64,000 bases of DNA from Achromobacter kerstersii (lineage in GTDB: Bacteria; Pseudomonadota; Gammaproteobacteria; Burkholderiales; Burkholderiaceae_B), in the NCBI RefSeq assembly GCF_902859595.1, contig NZ_CADIJQ010000001.1, positions 558,001 to 622,000 on the forward strand, read 5' to 3'. This document shows positions 1 to 8,912 of this stretch, piece by piece. The notes beneath the pieces are model-generated. The model saw nothing but the letters and a program-made list of their open reading frames with translations. It searched no databases and was not told the DNA's origin. The position numbers were made by a program, and so were the translations under genes. Position 1 is the stretch's first letter, and each line of letters starts with the position of its first letter.

Positions 1-140
1 TTGGCATCTCGAAGGAAGAGTACGCCGCGATGAGCCCAGCAGAAAAAGAAGAAGTGGCGCGACTTGTGCAACAGCGCATCGCAGAACGAATTAAAGACAA
101 TGCCAACAATGGGCGAGCTTCAACGTTTGAGCTCGCCTAG
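1..140 (+). CDS. 3' end of an unidentified gene (partial)
   Basis: An open frame enters from the left edge, in frame from base 3, and stops at a TAG ending at 140. It gives 45 residues, starting GISKEEYAAMSPAEKEE and ending ASTFELA. The charged, helix-like composition and absence of stops fit the C-terminus of a real protein, but no family can be named. The start lies outside the window. Confidence 0.5.
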   Translation, partial: GISKEEYAAMSPAEKEEVARLVQQRIAERIKDNANNGRASTFELA

Positions 141-644
141 GCCGTAATTTTTTGCCGGACGCCTGGCCTCCTGCCGTCGTTTGACTGTAAGGCTTGCGGC
201 GGGTGCGCATCTACAGTCGCTTCGGTATTCGACCAGAGGATGTTCTCGTGATCTGGTGGAGGTCGACAAAGGGAACTGGTCCCTCGGCAATGCTGTCGAG
301 CAATATGCTTGAGCGCCTGGACTCCTGAAGTTGAAATTTTTGCGGCCCCGGCCCCGGCCCCGGCCCCGGCCCCGGCGTCGGATGATTGGCTGCTGTGGGG
401 AGAGGCGGGTGGCCGTTACGCGCGGAAGCGGACGGCTATGACCGTCGGCTCACGGCCACAAGCAGTTGTTCAACTTGCATACCTCAAGTCTCGAGTTGTG
501 GCCCTTGCTGGCCGTCTCAAGAAGGCTCCAATCCAACGAAGTTCATTGGATGTCGAGGCCGAAGCTTGCTGCCGATGCCGTCCCGTTGGTGTTAACCCAT
601 GTGAGATGGGTTACACAATAAAAATCAATTCAACGGGTTCTAAT
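141..644. other. Gene-poor stretch with a hexanucleotide repeat
   Basis: Between the truncated left gene and the minus-strand gene ending at 645, no convincing gene is seen. An open frame at 309-659 translates the GGCCCC repeat as Ala-Pro dipeptides and then into sequence without recognisable domain character, and it has no clear ribosome-binding site. Apart from the repeat at 344-376 nothing stands out. Confidence 0.5.
344..376. repeat. GGCCCC hexanucleotide repeat, 5.5 copies
   Basis: Five perfect GGCCCC units plus GGC run without interruption. Because the unit is six bases, a change in copy number would not shift a reading frame. The tract is a candidate for slippage but has no demonstrable role. 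Confidence 0.9.
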
Positions 645-1070
645 CTATGCCGTTATTGAAAACCGAGATTGCGAAGCGGAAGAGGAAGATGCTTTTAAAT
701 CCAAAATCTCCCCGCCCACAGCCTTCGCTATTATTGCGGCACGAATCGATCCCAAATTGCTAGAGGCATCACTCGGAAGATCCAGGCCTTTCAGTTGTTC
801 GGCATAGTGATCGGTAATCTCTATGACGCCAGACTTATAAATTGTCGCAACACGCTGATCGCCCTTCATAACAGCCTTAACTGCATTTTGGGGCGAGTTG
901 TCGGCTTCAATGCGAGCCATGCCTCGTTCCACTGCTTCCGCTTTGCGCAGCGCTTCAGCCGAAGCCTCTAAATTATGAGCAAAGTTAGCGGTCGGTTTGA
1001 CCAGCGGAAGATTCAGGTCCGCAATGCTGCGCGACTTTACCGTTAAAGGTATGCCTTTGGAAACGTCCAT
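645..1070 (-). CDS. Hypothetical protein, 141 aa
   Basis: A 141-residue protein with no family I recognise. It begins MDVSKGIPLTVKSRSI. A Lys/Glu/Ala-rich helical stretch (about residues 30-60) is followed by a segment around VATIYKSGVIEIT that looks like a beta-hairpin, and the protein ends in a Ser-rich tail. There is no signal peptide or membrane segment, so it is probably cytoplasmic. A strong GGGAGG ribosome-binding site sits about 10 bases before the ATG, which supports the start and a real gene. Its base composition looks more AT-rich than the genes downstream, which hints at accessory DNA. Confidence 0.6.
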   Translation of the reverse strand: MDVSKGIPLTVKSRSIADLNLPLVKPTANFAHNLEASAEALRKAEAVERGMARIEADNSPQNAVKAVMKGDQRVATIYKSGVIEITDHYAEQLKGLDLPSDASSNLGSIRAAIIAKAVGGEILDLKASSSSASQSRFSITA

Positions 1071-1469
1071 AAAACGAACCTCCCTCTGTTAAATATTTCC
1101 AATCACTGAAAAAGCAGTCCGACTGTTGAGTCAGACTGATCCATCAGTCAATTCTACGAATCCCTGAACCGCATTAATGCACGAAATAACGTCCACCTTT
1201 ATGGCTATTTGTGCCATAGCGTGCAGACGTGCAGCAACCGCCCGGAATGTTCCTGTTATGCATTGATGGCCATGCCTTGGCCTGGACAGATCCACATGGT
1301 GCCGCGCTGCAATGGCTGTGATCCAGCGATTTCTTCGCTGATCAACGTAGAAATCGCCATGGAGAGATGCGACAGGCCCGCCTTGGGGTGGAGGCGGGCG
1401 TATATGAATAACCGCTCCCAGCCAGGAGTTGTCGTCCGGACGATAGAATCTACCGTCCCCTTCTGACAG
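1071..1469. other. Divergent intergenic region
   Basis: This spacer separates the small minus-strand gene from the plus-strand HEAT-like gene and must hold both promoters. Short open frames on both strands are not supported by composition or ribosome-binding sites. An imperfect inverted repeat built on AGTC/GACT occurs around 1113-1137, but no regulator can be assigned. Confidence 0.4.
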
Positions 1470-4400
1470 ATGACCATGACGACCTCACACAAAGAACAGC
1501 GCCGGTCTGTGCGGCGCATCCTCGCAGATGTTGCCTCGCTCAGCCATGATCAACGCTACCAGCGGATGGTGGAACTCGGTCGTCAATCCATCACGGATGC
1601 ACATCTTGCCGAAGATCTGAGCTCACTTGCGCAGTCGGAGATCCACTACGAGCGCTTGTTGGCGCTGATGTCGGCCAGCGGCTCCCATGCGGCGGATCTG
1701 ATCGTCACGATGCTTGCCGACCCATCGCCAATGCTGGCAATGCGTGCGGCCCGGCTGGCGGCGCGTGTCGTGCCCGATGAGACGCTGGTGCAACTGATGC
1801 CGGACATGACGAAGCCGTGCCGCCGGGATCTTGCCTGCCAGCTCTGGCGATCTGGACGCGGACAGGTGAACGATGCCGTCTATCCGAAACTGGAAGGCGC
1901 GGCGCGCCGGCATCTGTTGCAGTGGACGACAGATGCATTCATCGCCAGCCATCTGGACGCGGCGCAGATTGCCGCGCTTGAGGCGCCGCAGTGGGCAACG
2001 TTAGCGCAACGGTTGCCTGGATTCGTGCGCGATAGGCTGGTGCAAGAGCTGGAGCAGTCCGGTAACCCGTCCTACGTATTACGCGTTGCCATCAGAGCCT
2101 CGCTCTATCGCTTGTTGCGCAGCGACCCGGCGGGCGGGTTGAGTCTGTTGCGCGTGGCTAGCACCCGAATCCCGGTGAGTGATTTGCCCTTGGCGCGTTA
2201 TGCATCCTTCTTCCCAGAGGAAATCGCGGCCATTATTGTGGACCTGGGAGGCAGGCAGCGCGTGCCGCTCTCTGCGCAAACCCTGCGGCGCCTGGACGCG
2301 CCGATGCTTTGCAAACTGTTGTCGGCCGACGCGCTCCCCAACCTGCGGGCGGTTTTCCAACATCTGCATGCCAGCCAGCGGGACGCCCTTTACCACCATG
2401 GCGGCGAAGCCTGGCGCACAGATAGCGGGGCTTTGCCGTTTGAGTTCGTGCGCGGGCTATCCAGCGCTGTCCGGCAGGCCGAAGCGCGTCATGCGTTCTC
2501 GTTGCGTCTCCTTGCCGCCGAGCCGATGGTCCGCCTGCCTTACCTGTCCTGCCTGCCGTTTCAGGAAGCGCTGGCCCTGGCTCAGCCATTTCTGTCGCAG
2601 CCTGATGGCGAATTGCGCGCGCAAGCCGTGGCGGCGGTAGTCGGGGCAGGGCGGTACGAGGCATCGAGCCTGCCCGCCATTCTGGACTTTTGCCGAGCGC
2701 GTGAAAACGAACAGGACCCCGTGCGGCTTGCGATGTTTACGGCCCTGGCGGCGCTACCGCCTTCGCGTTGGGAAGCTGAGCATCTAAGCGGGTTTGCCGC
2801 GCTGATCGATGCCGCGTTGCGCGCCCGGGACTGCTCGCACCAGACCATGCTGGCGGCCACGCAATGGTTGATGGCCATCATCACTACTCAACCTGCCTTT
2901 GTTGTCGAGTCGCTGCCCCGCCTTGTCGAGCGCATGGGCAGCATGGGCAATCTTCGCTATGGGCATTGGGAATCCCGCATGAGCGATGGCGAATTGCTCA
3001 AGATCGCCCCGCATCTGATGGGGCTGCTTGAGACATGGATACGGCGAGATCGCGCCCAGGTTGCGCTGCAGCTTATCTTCGGTTTTGGATGCCGTGCGAA
3101 AGCCGTGGACCTGTTCGTCGAAATGTTCGCCAACCTGGCCCGGGACAAGCGCGGCAATGTGGCACGTTCGGGACTGGAGGCGTTGGTGCGGCTCGGGCTC
3201 CGGAAGAGGGTGGCCGAATTGGTTCCTAGTCTGGTACAGCAAGATCCGAGCTGGATTCAGGTTCCCGCGGTTTCCGGGCATTTGCATCTGCACAGGCAGG
3301 ACCTGCTGACGCCATTTCTGACCGCCCGCGTCTACAAGGGGCGGTTTCCAAGCGGAAAGGCGGCGTTCCTTCCTGGCTATGACAGCGGGTTCTTTCGGTG
3401 GACGGCCGCCCAGCAGCAATGCTATGCCGGCGAACTGCTTAAAGTCCTGACCAGCACGCAACGCAATGCGTGGGAACTCTACGGTTCAGTCCAGCGATAC
3501 GCGGCTATGCCGTCCATCGACCTGGCGCCGCTTGTCCATCTTGCGCGCCTGGACGCGCCTGATCAGGGGCTGCGCGACAAGACGCTGGAAGCGCTCGGGC
3601 GTGCCGATGCCGGACGCGGCGTGGCAGAGCTGATGCAAGCATTGGATGACGGCCGGGCCCGCGTCGCCATCTATGCCTTGCGTCGATCCTTGATGAACCT
3701 GCGCCCCGCGCAGGTGCTGGATCTGCTTGGCCGCGTACCGCGCGGCAAGATCACCGTGGCGAAGGAGATCATCCGGCTCGCTGGCGATCTAAGGACAGAG
3801 GGTGCTTTTGCATTCCTGGCCCGAATCGAAGATGAACCCAAGCTGCATCAGGATGTGGCGATTGCCTTGATGCGGGCGTACTGGAACTTCCTTGATCGCC
3901 CTGAAGTCTGGCAGCGATTGCACGCCGCCGCTTGCAGCGAGCAGCCAGCGCTGGCGCGCGCCACCATCCGTATTCCGCCGATTGGCCTTTCCCCGGACAG
4001 CCAGCGCGCGTTGAGCAAGCACCTTGCATTGCTGCTCGGGCATTCCGATGCGCAAATCCGCAAGGAAACACTGCTACGACTGATAGCGATGCCGCCAGGA
4101 GAAGGCGAGCCTGCGCTGTACAACGCGCTGGCCGCGCAGCTGGATGACGTGGATGTCTCGCTCGTTGAACTCGCGGCCAGCGCGCTGCTGGGCATATATG
4201 CAAGAAACTTGCCGCGGGAGCTGGCAAGCAGTTTCGCAGGCATAACGCAAGCGCGTTCATTGGCTGCAGTGGTCGCTGCGTACCGGGGGCGGTTGCACCG
4301 TGGCCAGCCGGAACTGGCCGCGTCGGCGGGCATGCTGGTTGAAGCGTTGCTGGCCAGGCGCTGGCATCCGGGACTGGCGCTACGGCTCGCGTTCTCGATA

Positions 4401-4745
4401 TTGAGTCCCGAGGCCGTGCTGGCGATTGCGCAGCAATTCGATTCCTCGACATTGCTGCATCCGGGCGCCGTTGGGGATGTCCTTGATTCGCTTGCGGATA
4501 CGGTGGCGGGTGCGGGCGCGGATCAACTGACCCATGTGGAAGCCCGGTTGGGGGCAGAGGGTAATGCCGGCATGCGGCGCATCGGCCTGGGCTTGCTACG
4601 CGAAATGTCGGCCCGAAGTGGATGGACGGACGAGATGCGCCAACGGCTTAGTTTCTATCGGAACGACAAGGATGGCTGGGTTTCCGACGCAGCCGACCTG
4701 ATTACTTATCCGGATGAGCTTTCCAAATCGGACGATTTCTCGTAG
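1470..4745 (+). CDS. Large HEAT-repeat-like protein, 1091 aa
   Basis: The 1091-residue product is almost wholly built of Leu/Ala-rich helical pairs of about 35-45 residues, such as the stretch around MLADPSPMLAMRAARLAARV (roughly residues 80-100) and later ones containing DAQIRKETLLRLIAMPP. That pattern is typical of HEAT/ARM-type solenoids, which act as protein-binding scaffolds. There is no signal peptide, membrane helix or enzymatic motif, so a cytoplasmic interaction role is inferred from fold type alone. The ATG at 1470 lacks a clear ribosome-binding site. Another ATG two codons later is equally possible. It stands as a single gene, with a GC-rich inverted repeat after the stop. Confidence 0.7.
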   Translation: MTMTTSHKEQRRSVRRILADVASLSHDQRYQRMVELGRQSITDAHLAEDLSSLAQSEIHYERLLALMSASGSHAADLIVTMLADPSPMLAMRAARLAARVVPDETLVQLMPDMTKPCRRDLACQLWRSGRGQVNDAVYPKLEGAARRHLLQWTTDAFIASHLDAAQIAALEAPQWATLAQRLPGFVRDRLVQELEQSGNPSYVLRVAIRASLYRLLRSDPAGGLSLLRVASTRIPVSDLPLARYASFFPEEIAAIIVDLGGRQRVPLSAQTLRRLDAPMLCKLLSADALPNLRAVFQHLHASQRDALYHHGGEAWRTDSGALPFEFVRGLSSAVRQAEARHAFSLRLLAAEPMVRLPYLSCLPFQEALALAQPFLSQPDGELRAQAVAAVVGAGRYEASSLPAILDFCRARENEQDPVRLAMFTALAALPPSRWEAEHLSGFAALIDAALRARDCSHQTMLAATQWLMAIITTQPAFVVESLPRLVERMGSMGNLRYGHWESRMSDGELLKIAPHLMGLLETWIRRDRAQVALQLIFGFGCRAKAVDLFVEMFANLARDKRGNVARSGLEALVRLGLRKRVAELVPSLVQQDPSWIQVPAVSGHLHLHRQDLLTPFLTARVYKGRFPSGKAAFLPGYDSGFFRWTAAQQQCYAGELLKVLTSTQRNAWELYGSVQRYAAMPSIDLAPLVHLARLDAPDQGLRDKTLEALGRADAGRGVAELMQALDDGRARVAIYALRRSLMNLRPAQVLDLLGRVPRGKITVAKEIIRLAGDLRTEGAFAFLARIEDEPKLHQDVAIALMRAYWNFLDRPEVWQRLHAAACSEQPALARATIRIPPIGLSPDSQRALSKHLALLLGHSDAQIRKETLLRLIAMPPGEGEPALYNALAAQLDDVDVSLVELAASALLGIYARNLPRELASSFAGITQARSLAAVVAAYRGRLHRGQPELAASAGMLVEALLARRWHPGLALRLAFSILSPEAVLAIAQQFDSSTLLHPGAVGDVLDSLADTVAGAGADQLTHVEARLGAEGNAGMRRIGLGLLREMSARSGWTDEMRQRLSFYRNDKDGWVSDAADLITYPDELSKSDDFS

Positions 4746-4759
4746 TTCAAGGAGCCAAA

Positions 4760-4796
4760 GCGGCGAACGCACCCGGTATCGCGCACGTTCCGCCGC
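4760..4796. terminator. Possible hairpin between convergent genes
   Basis: GCGGCGAACG is followed after 16 bases by CGTTCCGCCGC, its reverse complement with one bulged C. It lies between the stop codons of two convergent genes. There is no T-tract, so intrinsic termination is only a guess. Confidence 0.3.
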
Positions 4797-4815
4797 CTCT
4801 CAACTTCAAAGGCCC

Positions 4816-5367
4816 TCACACGAAATCCACATCCCCACTCTCAACAACCCCGCCCACGCGACCCGGCGCGTTTTGGTTTTTCCAGTACATATTCGTATGG
4901 CTGATTACCGCAGCCGGCGGCGGGGCGCCGTTGTCCGTCATGTCTACCGTCGTATGGGCATCCCCAACCAGCACCGCATCGTAGCCGCGAGCCAATGCAC
5001 CGTGCAGGGTCGAGCGCACGCACATGTCTGTTTGCGCGCCCGTCACAACGAGCTTGCCCACGCGCAGCCGGGATAGCGCCTGTTCAAGATCGGTGTCTTC
5101 AAACGCGTCGCGATAATGCTTTTCGACGATATTCTCACCGGGCGCCGGAGACAGTTCAGGCGCGAGTTGCCAGGCTTCGCTTCCTTTTTCGAGATCACTG
5201 CCGGTGTGCTGAACCCAGATCACTGGTACGCCCGCGATTCGCGCGCGCGCAATCAGCGTGTTGACGACGTGCAGCACCTCTTCGCGTCGGAGGGCGTTCG
5301 CGATGACACCGGTTTGAAGGTCGATGACGACGAGTGCAGTGTTGGGACGATCGACAAAGGTGGTCAT
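4816..5367 (-). CDS. Isochorismatase-family cysteine hydrolase, 183 aa
   Basis: A cysteine hydrolase of the isochorismatase-like superfamily, whose members cleave C-N or ether bonds in small amides, hydantoins or isochorismate. The triad is visible: Asp16 in VVIDLQTG, Lys83 in VEKHYRDAF and Cys116 in GAQTDMCVRST. The length is normal for this compact family. The start MTTFVDRP at 5367 is chosen because AGGAG lies 8 bases upstream; a longer in-frame reading to 5469 lacks one and adds unconserved sequence. It is divergent from the DUF1624-type gene, and an 18-bp palindrome lies between them. The substrate cannot be read from the sequence. Confidence 0.85.
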   Translation of the reverse strand: MTTFVDRPNTALVVIDLQTGVIANALRREEVLHVVNTLIARARIAGVPVIWVQHTGSDLEKGSEAWQLAPELSPAPGENIVEKHYRDAFEDTDLEQALSRLRVGKLVVTGAQTDMCVRSTLHGALARGYDAVLVGDAHTTVDMTDNGAPPPAAVISHTNMYWKNQNAPGRVGGVVESGDVDFV

Positions 5368-5529
5368 CGGACTGGCTCCTGTTAAGCGAAGATCGAATAT
5401 GACGCCGGCCGCCCGATCAATGCAAGTGCGAGTTGGGGATTGATTGGGTCTTTGCTGCAAGAGCAGCACCTGATCCTCACAGGCGCTGCGCCTACGCCCA
5501 TTCAGAACGTCGTCAACTGACTTGGATTA

Positions 5530-5547
5530 GTAATGTTATTACATTAC
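5530..5547. promoter_or_regulatory. Perfect palindrome, likely operator
   Basis: GTAATGT-TATT-ACATTAC is a perfect 7-4-7 inverted repeat. It sits in the divergent promoter region between the isochorismatase-type gene (start 5367, minus) and the DUF1624-type gene (start 5615, plus). It is strikingly AT-rich in a GC-rich genome. It looks like a binding site for a dimeric repressor, but no candidate regulator is encoded nearby. Confidence 0.6.
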
Positions 5548-5614
5548 AATTCTTGCTCGAATTTTCGCTGCATCGTCCCCCGGCTGGGGACTCCGTCATC
5601 ATCCGCTTCCCTTC

Positions 5615-6778
5615 ATGTCTCCCTTGATTCCTGCTTCTTCTACGGCACGCCTGCGTTCCATCGACGCCTTGCGCGGCCTGGTCATTGTCATCATGTTGCT
5701 TGACCACGTTCGCGAGACTTTCTTTTTGCACCATCAGGTCAGCGACCCGATGGACGTCTCGGCCACCGATCCCGCACTGTTCTTTTCCCGTTTGCTCGCG
5801 CATCTTTGCGCACCTGTCTTCGTCTTCTTGACCGGCGTATCCGCCTGGCTCTACGGCGCTAAAGCCGGCAGCCGTGGCGCGGCGGCCGCGTTCCTGGCCA
5901 AGCGCGGGGCGTTCCTGATCCTGCTGGAAATTGTGGTGGTGAATTTTGCGTGGACGTTCCAGTTCCCGCCGTCGGTTATCTACCTGCAAGTGATTTGGGT
6001 GATTGGTTTGAGCATGCTGGCGCTGGCCGCCTTGCTGTGGCTGCCGCGTGCCGCCTTGGTGGTGATCGGCGTGTTGCTGGTGGCGGGGCATAACGCGCTG
6101 GACGGTGTGCACGTTGCCGCGGGCGAATTCATGCATGTGCCGTGGGCGGTGTTGCATGACCGTGGCTGGATTCAGGTGGGCGACGCCTTGCGGCTGCGCA
6201 CGTCGTACCCCTTGCTGCCGTGGATTGGCGTGATTGCGCTGGGCTATGCGGTGGGGCCGTGGTTTCAGGCGCGCGTGCCGGCGGCTGTGCGGCAACGCCG
6301 CTTGTGGGCGGCAGGCATCGCGGCGCTGGCCGGCTTCGTCGTGCTGCGCATGCTGAATGGGTATGGGCAGGCGCAACCGTGGGCCGTGCAGGACGATGCG
6401 CTGCATACCGTGATGAGCTTCGTGAACATCACCAAGTACCCGCCGTCCTTGATGTTTTTGCTGCTGACACTCGGGCTGGGCCTGTGTTTGCTGGTGCTGA
6501 TTGAACGCGCGCAAACCGCTGCCTGGGTGGGGGTGCTGTGCGTGTTTGGCGCCGCGCCGATGTTCTTCTATCTGCTGCATCTGTATGTGCTGAAGGCGCT
6601 GTATCTGGCGGGCGAGGGCGTCTGGGGGCTGAACCAGGGCAAGTTCTTTGGTGTGGACAGCATGGCCAGCATCTGGCTGATTTCCGTGCTGTTGGCGGTG
6701 GCCCTGTACTGGCCCGTGCGGTGGTTTGGCCGGTTGAAGGCAGCGCGCCGTGACATCTTCTGGCTCAAGTATTTGTGA
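5615..6778 (+). CDS. DUF1624/HGSNAT-like multipass membrane protein, 387 aa
   Basis: An inner-membrane protein with about ten hydrophobic segments. It opens with the hallmark RLRSIDALRGLVIVIMLLDH, with a conserved Asp and His in the first helix, and continues with LTGVSAWLYGAK, as in DUF1624 proteins. These are related to the catalytic region of heparan-alpha-glucosaminide N-acetyltransferase, which moves acyl groups across membranes. The bacterial substrate is unknown. The ATG at 5615 has no obvious Shine-Dalgarno sequence. The stop overlaps the porin start by one base (TGATG), so the two genes are probably translationally coupled. Confidence 0.8.
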   Translation: MSPLIPASSTARLRSIDALRGLVIVIMLLDHVRETFFLHHQVSDPMDVSATDPALFFSRLLAHLCAPVFVFLTGVSAWLYGAKAGSRGAAAAFLAKRGAFLILLEIVVVNFAWTFQFPPSVIYLQVIWVIGLSMLALAALLWLPRAALVVIGVLLVAGHNALDGVHVAAGEFMHVPWAVLHDRGWIQVGDALRLRTSYPLLPWIGVIALGYAVGPWFQARVPAAVRQRRLWAAGIAALAGFVVLRMLNGYGQAQPWAVQDDALHTVMSFVNITKYPPSLMFLLLTLGLGLCLLVLIERAQTAAWVGVLCVFGAAPMFFYLLHLYVLKALYLAGEGVWGLNQGKFFGVDSMASIWLISVLLAVALYWPVRWFGRLKAARRDIFWLKYL

Positions 6779-7875
6779 TGGTGGTGCGTCGATGGGGGAA
6801 GTGGTCCGCGTGCGTGGCCACGTTGATGACGCCGTGCCTGGCTGACGCGCAGCAAAGCCCGGTCACCTTGTATGGGGTGGTCGATCTGAGCCTGGCGGGT
6901 TTTTCGACGCAGGAGCGCGGCACGGCCGTGAACATGCAGTCGGGTGTGCAGTCGGGGTCGCGGTGGGGCTTGCGCGGCAGTGAAGACTTGGGCAATGGCA
7001 TGCGCGCCAACTTCCAACTGGAAAGCGGCGTCGTGGCCAACAACGGCAAGTCGGCGCAGGGCGGGCGTCTATTCGGGCGCGCGGCTTGGGTGGGCTTGTC
7101 GGGCGGCTGGGGCGATCTGCGCCTGGGCCGCCAGACGTCGGTGTCGTCGGCAACGCTGGCGGACTATGACGCGTTTCTGGCGTCGTACTTGATCACGGGC
7201 GCGCAGACCGCGCTGCTGCCTTACAACGCGAATCGGGCGGATAACACCGTGGCGCTTTGGACGCCGTCGGTGAGCGGGTGGCGCGCAGGGGCGGACGTCA
7301 GCCTGGATTACGACGGGGGCGGCGGGTTTGAAACGTCGGCGACGAACAAGCTCTACAGCGCCGCGTTGATCTATGAACAACCCGGCTACGCCGTCACGGC
7401 AACCTATGAAGGCGCGCGTTGGGCAGACGGAACGGTGCAGTCCGCCGCGATGAGGCAGGCAGGCGGCGCACGCCAGCCGGATGCCTATACGCTGGCAGGC
7501 CGCGCCACCGTCGACGCGTTCACGCTGTATGCGGCCGGGTCCATCATGCGCAACGGGTCGACGATTCCGGCGGTGCCGTCGCCGGGGCAGCGCGCATACT
7601 TTCCGGGCAGCACGGTGCATGCGGTGATGGCCGGGGCCGCGTGGCGGTTGGGGGCCAACACGGTCATGGCGTCGTGGCAGGGCAGCATGCCTAGCGGCGG
7701 CGCGTTGGCGCGCGATGGCGCCACGCACACGCAGCAGGTCTATTCGGCGGGTTATGGGTACGACCTGTCCAAGCGCACCAACCTCTATGCCATTTACGGC
7801 TATATGCGGGGCGCCTGGTCAGATTCGTCGTGGCATCAATCCCAATACGCGGTAGGCATGCGCCACCGGTTTTAG
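6778..7875 (+). CDS. Gram-negative porin, 365 aa
   Basis: An outer-membrane trimeric porin of the betaproteobacterial type for passive uptake of small hydrophilic solutes. A signal peptide ends near CLADAQQ. The mature protein starts with the classic SPVTLYGVVDLSLAG strand and then SGSRWGLRGSEDLGNGMRA, where eyelet charges usually lie. It ends GMRHRF, with the terminal aromatic Phe needed for Bam-dependent insertion. The length is normal. The ATG at 6778 overlaps the preceding stop and is preferred to the GTG at 6775. Its stop overlaps the convergent binding-protein stop by four bases. Confidence 0.9.
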   Translation: MVVRRWGKWSACVATLMTPCLADAQQSPVTLYGVVDLSLAGFSTQERGTAVNMQSGVQSGSRWGLRGSEDLGNGMRANFQLESGVVANNGKSAQGGRLFGRAAWVGLSGGWGDLRLGRQTSVSSATLADYDAFLASYLITGAQTALLPYNANRADNTVALWTPSVSGWRAGADVSLDYDGGGGFETSATNKLYSAALIYEQPGYAVTATYEGARWADGTVQSAAMRQAGGARQPDAYTLAGRATVDAFTLYAAGSIMRNGSTIPAVPSPGQRAYFPGSTVHAVMAGAAWRLGANTVMASWQGSMPSGGALARDGATHTQQVYSAGYGYDLSKRTNLYAIYGYMRGAWSDSSWHQSQYAVGMRHRF

Positions 7876-8843
7876 TACGTCTTGCTGGAAATCTGCTGGG
7901 CGGTTTGAAGGTCAAGCCATTTGGTGTCTTGGGGAATGCGGTCCAGGTTGCCCAGGTCGATCTGCGTTTGCAGTGCGTCCTTCAACGCTTGTTCCGGCAC
8001 GGCGACGGAATCGGCGAACACGCCGTCGTCGATCAGGCGTTGCACGGACGCGCGCACCACGGCGGGGTCCAGGTTCGGGAACAGCTTCAATCCGCTAGCC
8101 ACCGCGGCGGCCGGGTCTTTGTGGATGGCCTTCAAGGCGCGGTCGATGCCCGACACAAATTTCTGCTGCACCTGCGGGGAGATGTCCTGGCGGGTGGAGA
8201 TGGCCGAGAACGTGTACGGGCCGATCTCGCGCGAGAAGGCCGACACCACCTTGTAGCCCTGGGCCTGTGCCTGGGACGCGCCCGGTTCGTAGAGCACGGC
8301 GCAGTCGGCCTTGCCCGAGCTCAAGGGGCCAATCTCATTACCCAGCGGCACTTCCAGCAAATCCAGATCGCGCTTTGGGTCCAGCCCGGCGTTTTTCACG
8401 AGCTTCAGGAAGGCGGATGAGCTGGTTGTGGGCATGGCGCCCGTGGCGATGGTGGCGCCTTTCAGGCTTTTGAAGCCGTCGAACTTGAAGTCTTGTTTGC
8501 ACGTCAGCCACACGCCCAGGCGGTTCAAAGTGCCGCCCACGACTTTCACGGGCGCGCCGCGGCCAAAGGAGATAGCCGTCCATTCCGGGCCGTGCAGCGA
8601 GAAGTCGGCGCTGCGGGAAATCACGGCAGCCAGCGCGTTGGTGGACGACGAGGCCACGTCGATGCGCACGTCCAGCCCTTCATCCTTGAAGTACCCGTGT
8701 TCTTCGGCGAAGTACACCGGCAGGTAGAACACGGACTTGAAGGCGGCGGATACCACCGCCTTGTCGTTGGCGGCGAAAGCGGAGACGGACAGCAGCGACG
8801 CAACGGCGGCCGTGGCCAAGCGCAGGGAAAGAGTCGGATTCAT
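7872..8843 (-). CDS. ABC transporter periplasmic binding protein, SsuA/TauA/NMT1-like, 323 aa
   Basis: A periplasmic substrate-binding protein of the sulfonate/nitrate/taurine/thiamine-precursor class. A Sec signal peptide ends near SVSAFA. The mature protein starts KAVVSAAFKSVFYLPVYFAEEHGYF, the segment that typically precedes a ligand pocket in NMT1/SsuA-like proteins. Two alpha/beta lobes follow, with GYKVVSAFSREIGPYTFSAI in the hinge region. It is the last gene of an operon with the permease (8913) and ATPase (9821). The ligand is not determinable; sulfonates, aromatics or pyrimidine precursors are all possible. Confidence 0.85.
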   Translation of the reverse strand: MNPTLSLRLATAAVASLLSVSAFAANDKAVVSAAFKSVFYLPVYFAEEHGYFKDEGLDVRIDVASSSTNALAAVISRSADFSLHGPEWTAISFGRGAPVKVVGGTLNRLGVWLTCKQDFKFDGFKSLKGATIATGAMPTTSSSAFLKLVKNAGLDPKRDLDLLEVPLGNEIGPLSSGKADCAVLYEPGASQAQAQGYKVVSAFSREIGPYTFSAISTRQDISPQVQQKFVSGIDRALKAIHKDPAAAVASGLKLFPNLDPAVVRASVQRLIDDGVFADSVAVPEQALKDALQTQIDLGNLDRIPQDTKWLDLQTAQQISSKTY

Positions 8844-8912
8844 AGGGAATGGCAGGCTTGGAAATCAGGGTTGGAAATTGCAGTCTGAATGCGTGGGTTT
8901 TGGGTACGCGGT

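Noticed and set aside
309-659. Open frame with a repeated Ala-Pro stretch on the plus strand
   Set aside because: The Ala-Pro run is only the GGCCCC repeat translated; the rest lacks domain character and a ribosome-binding site.
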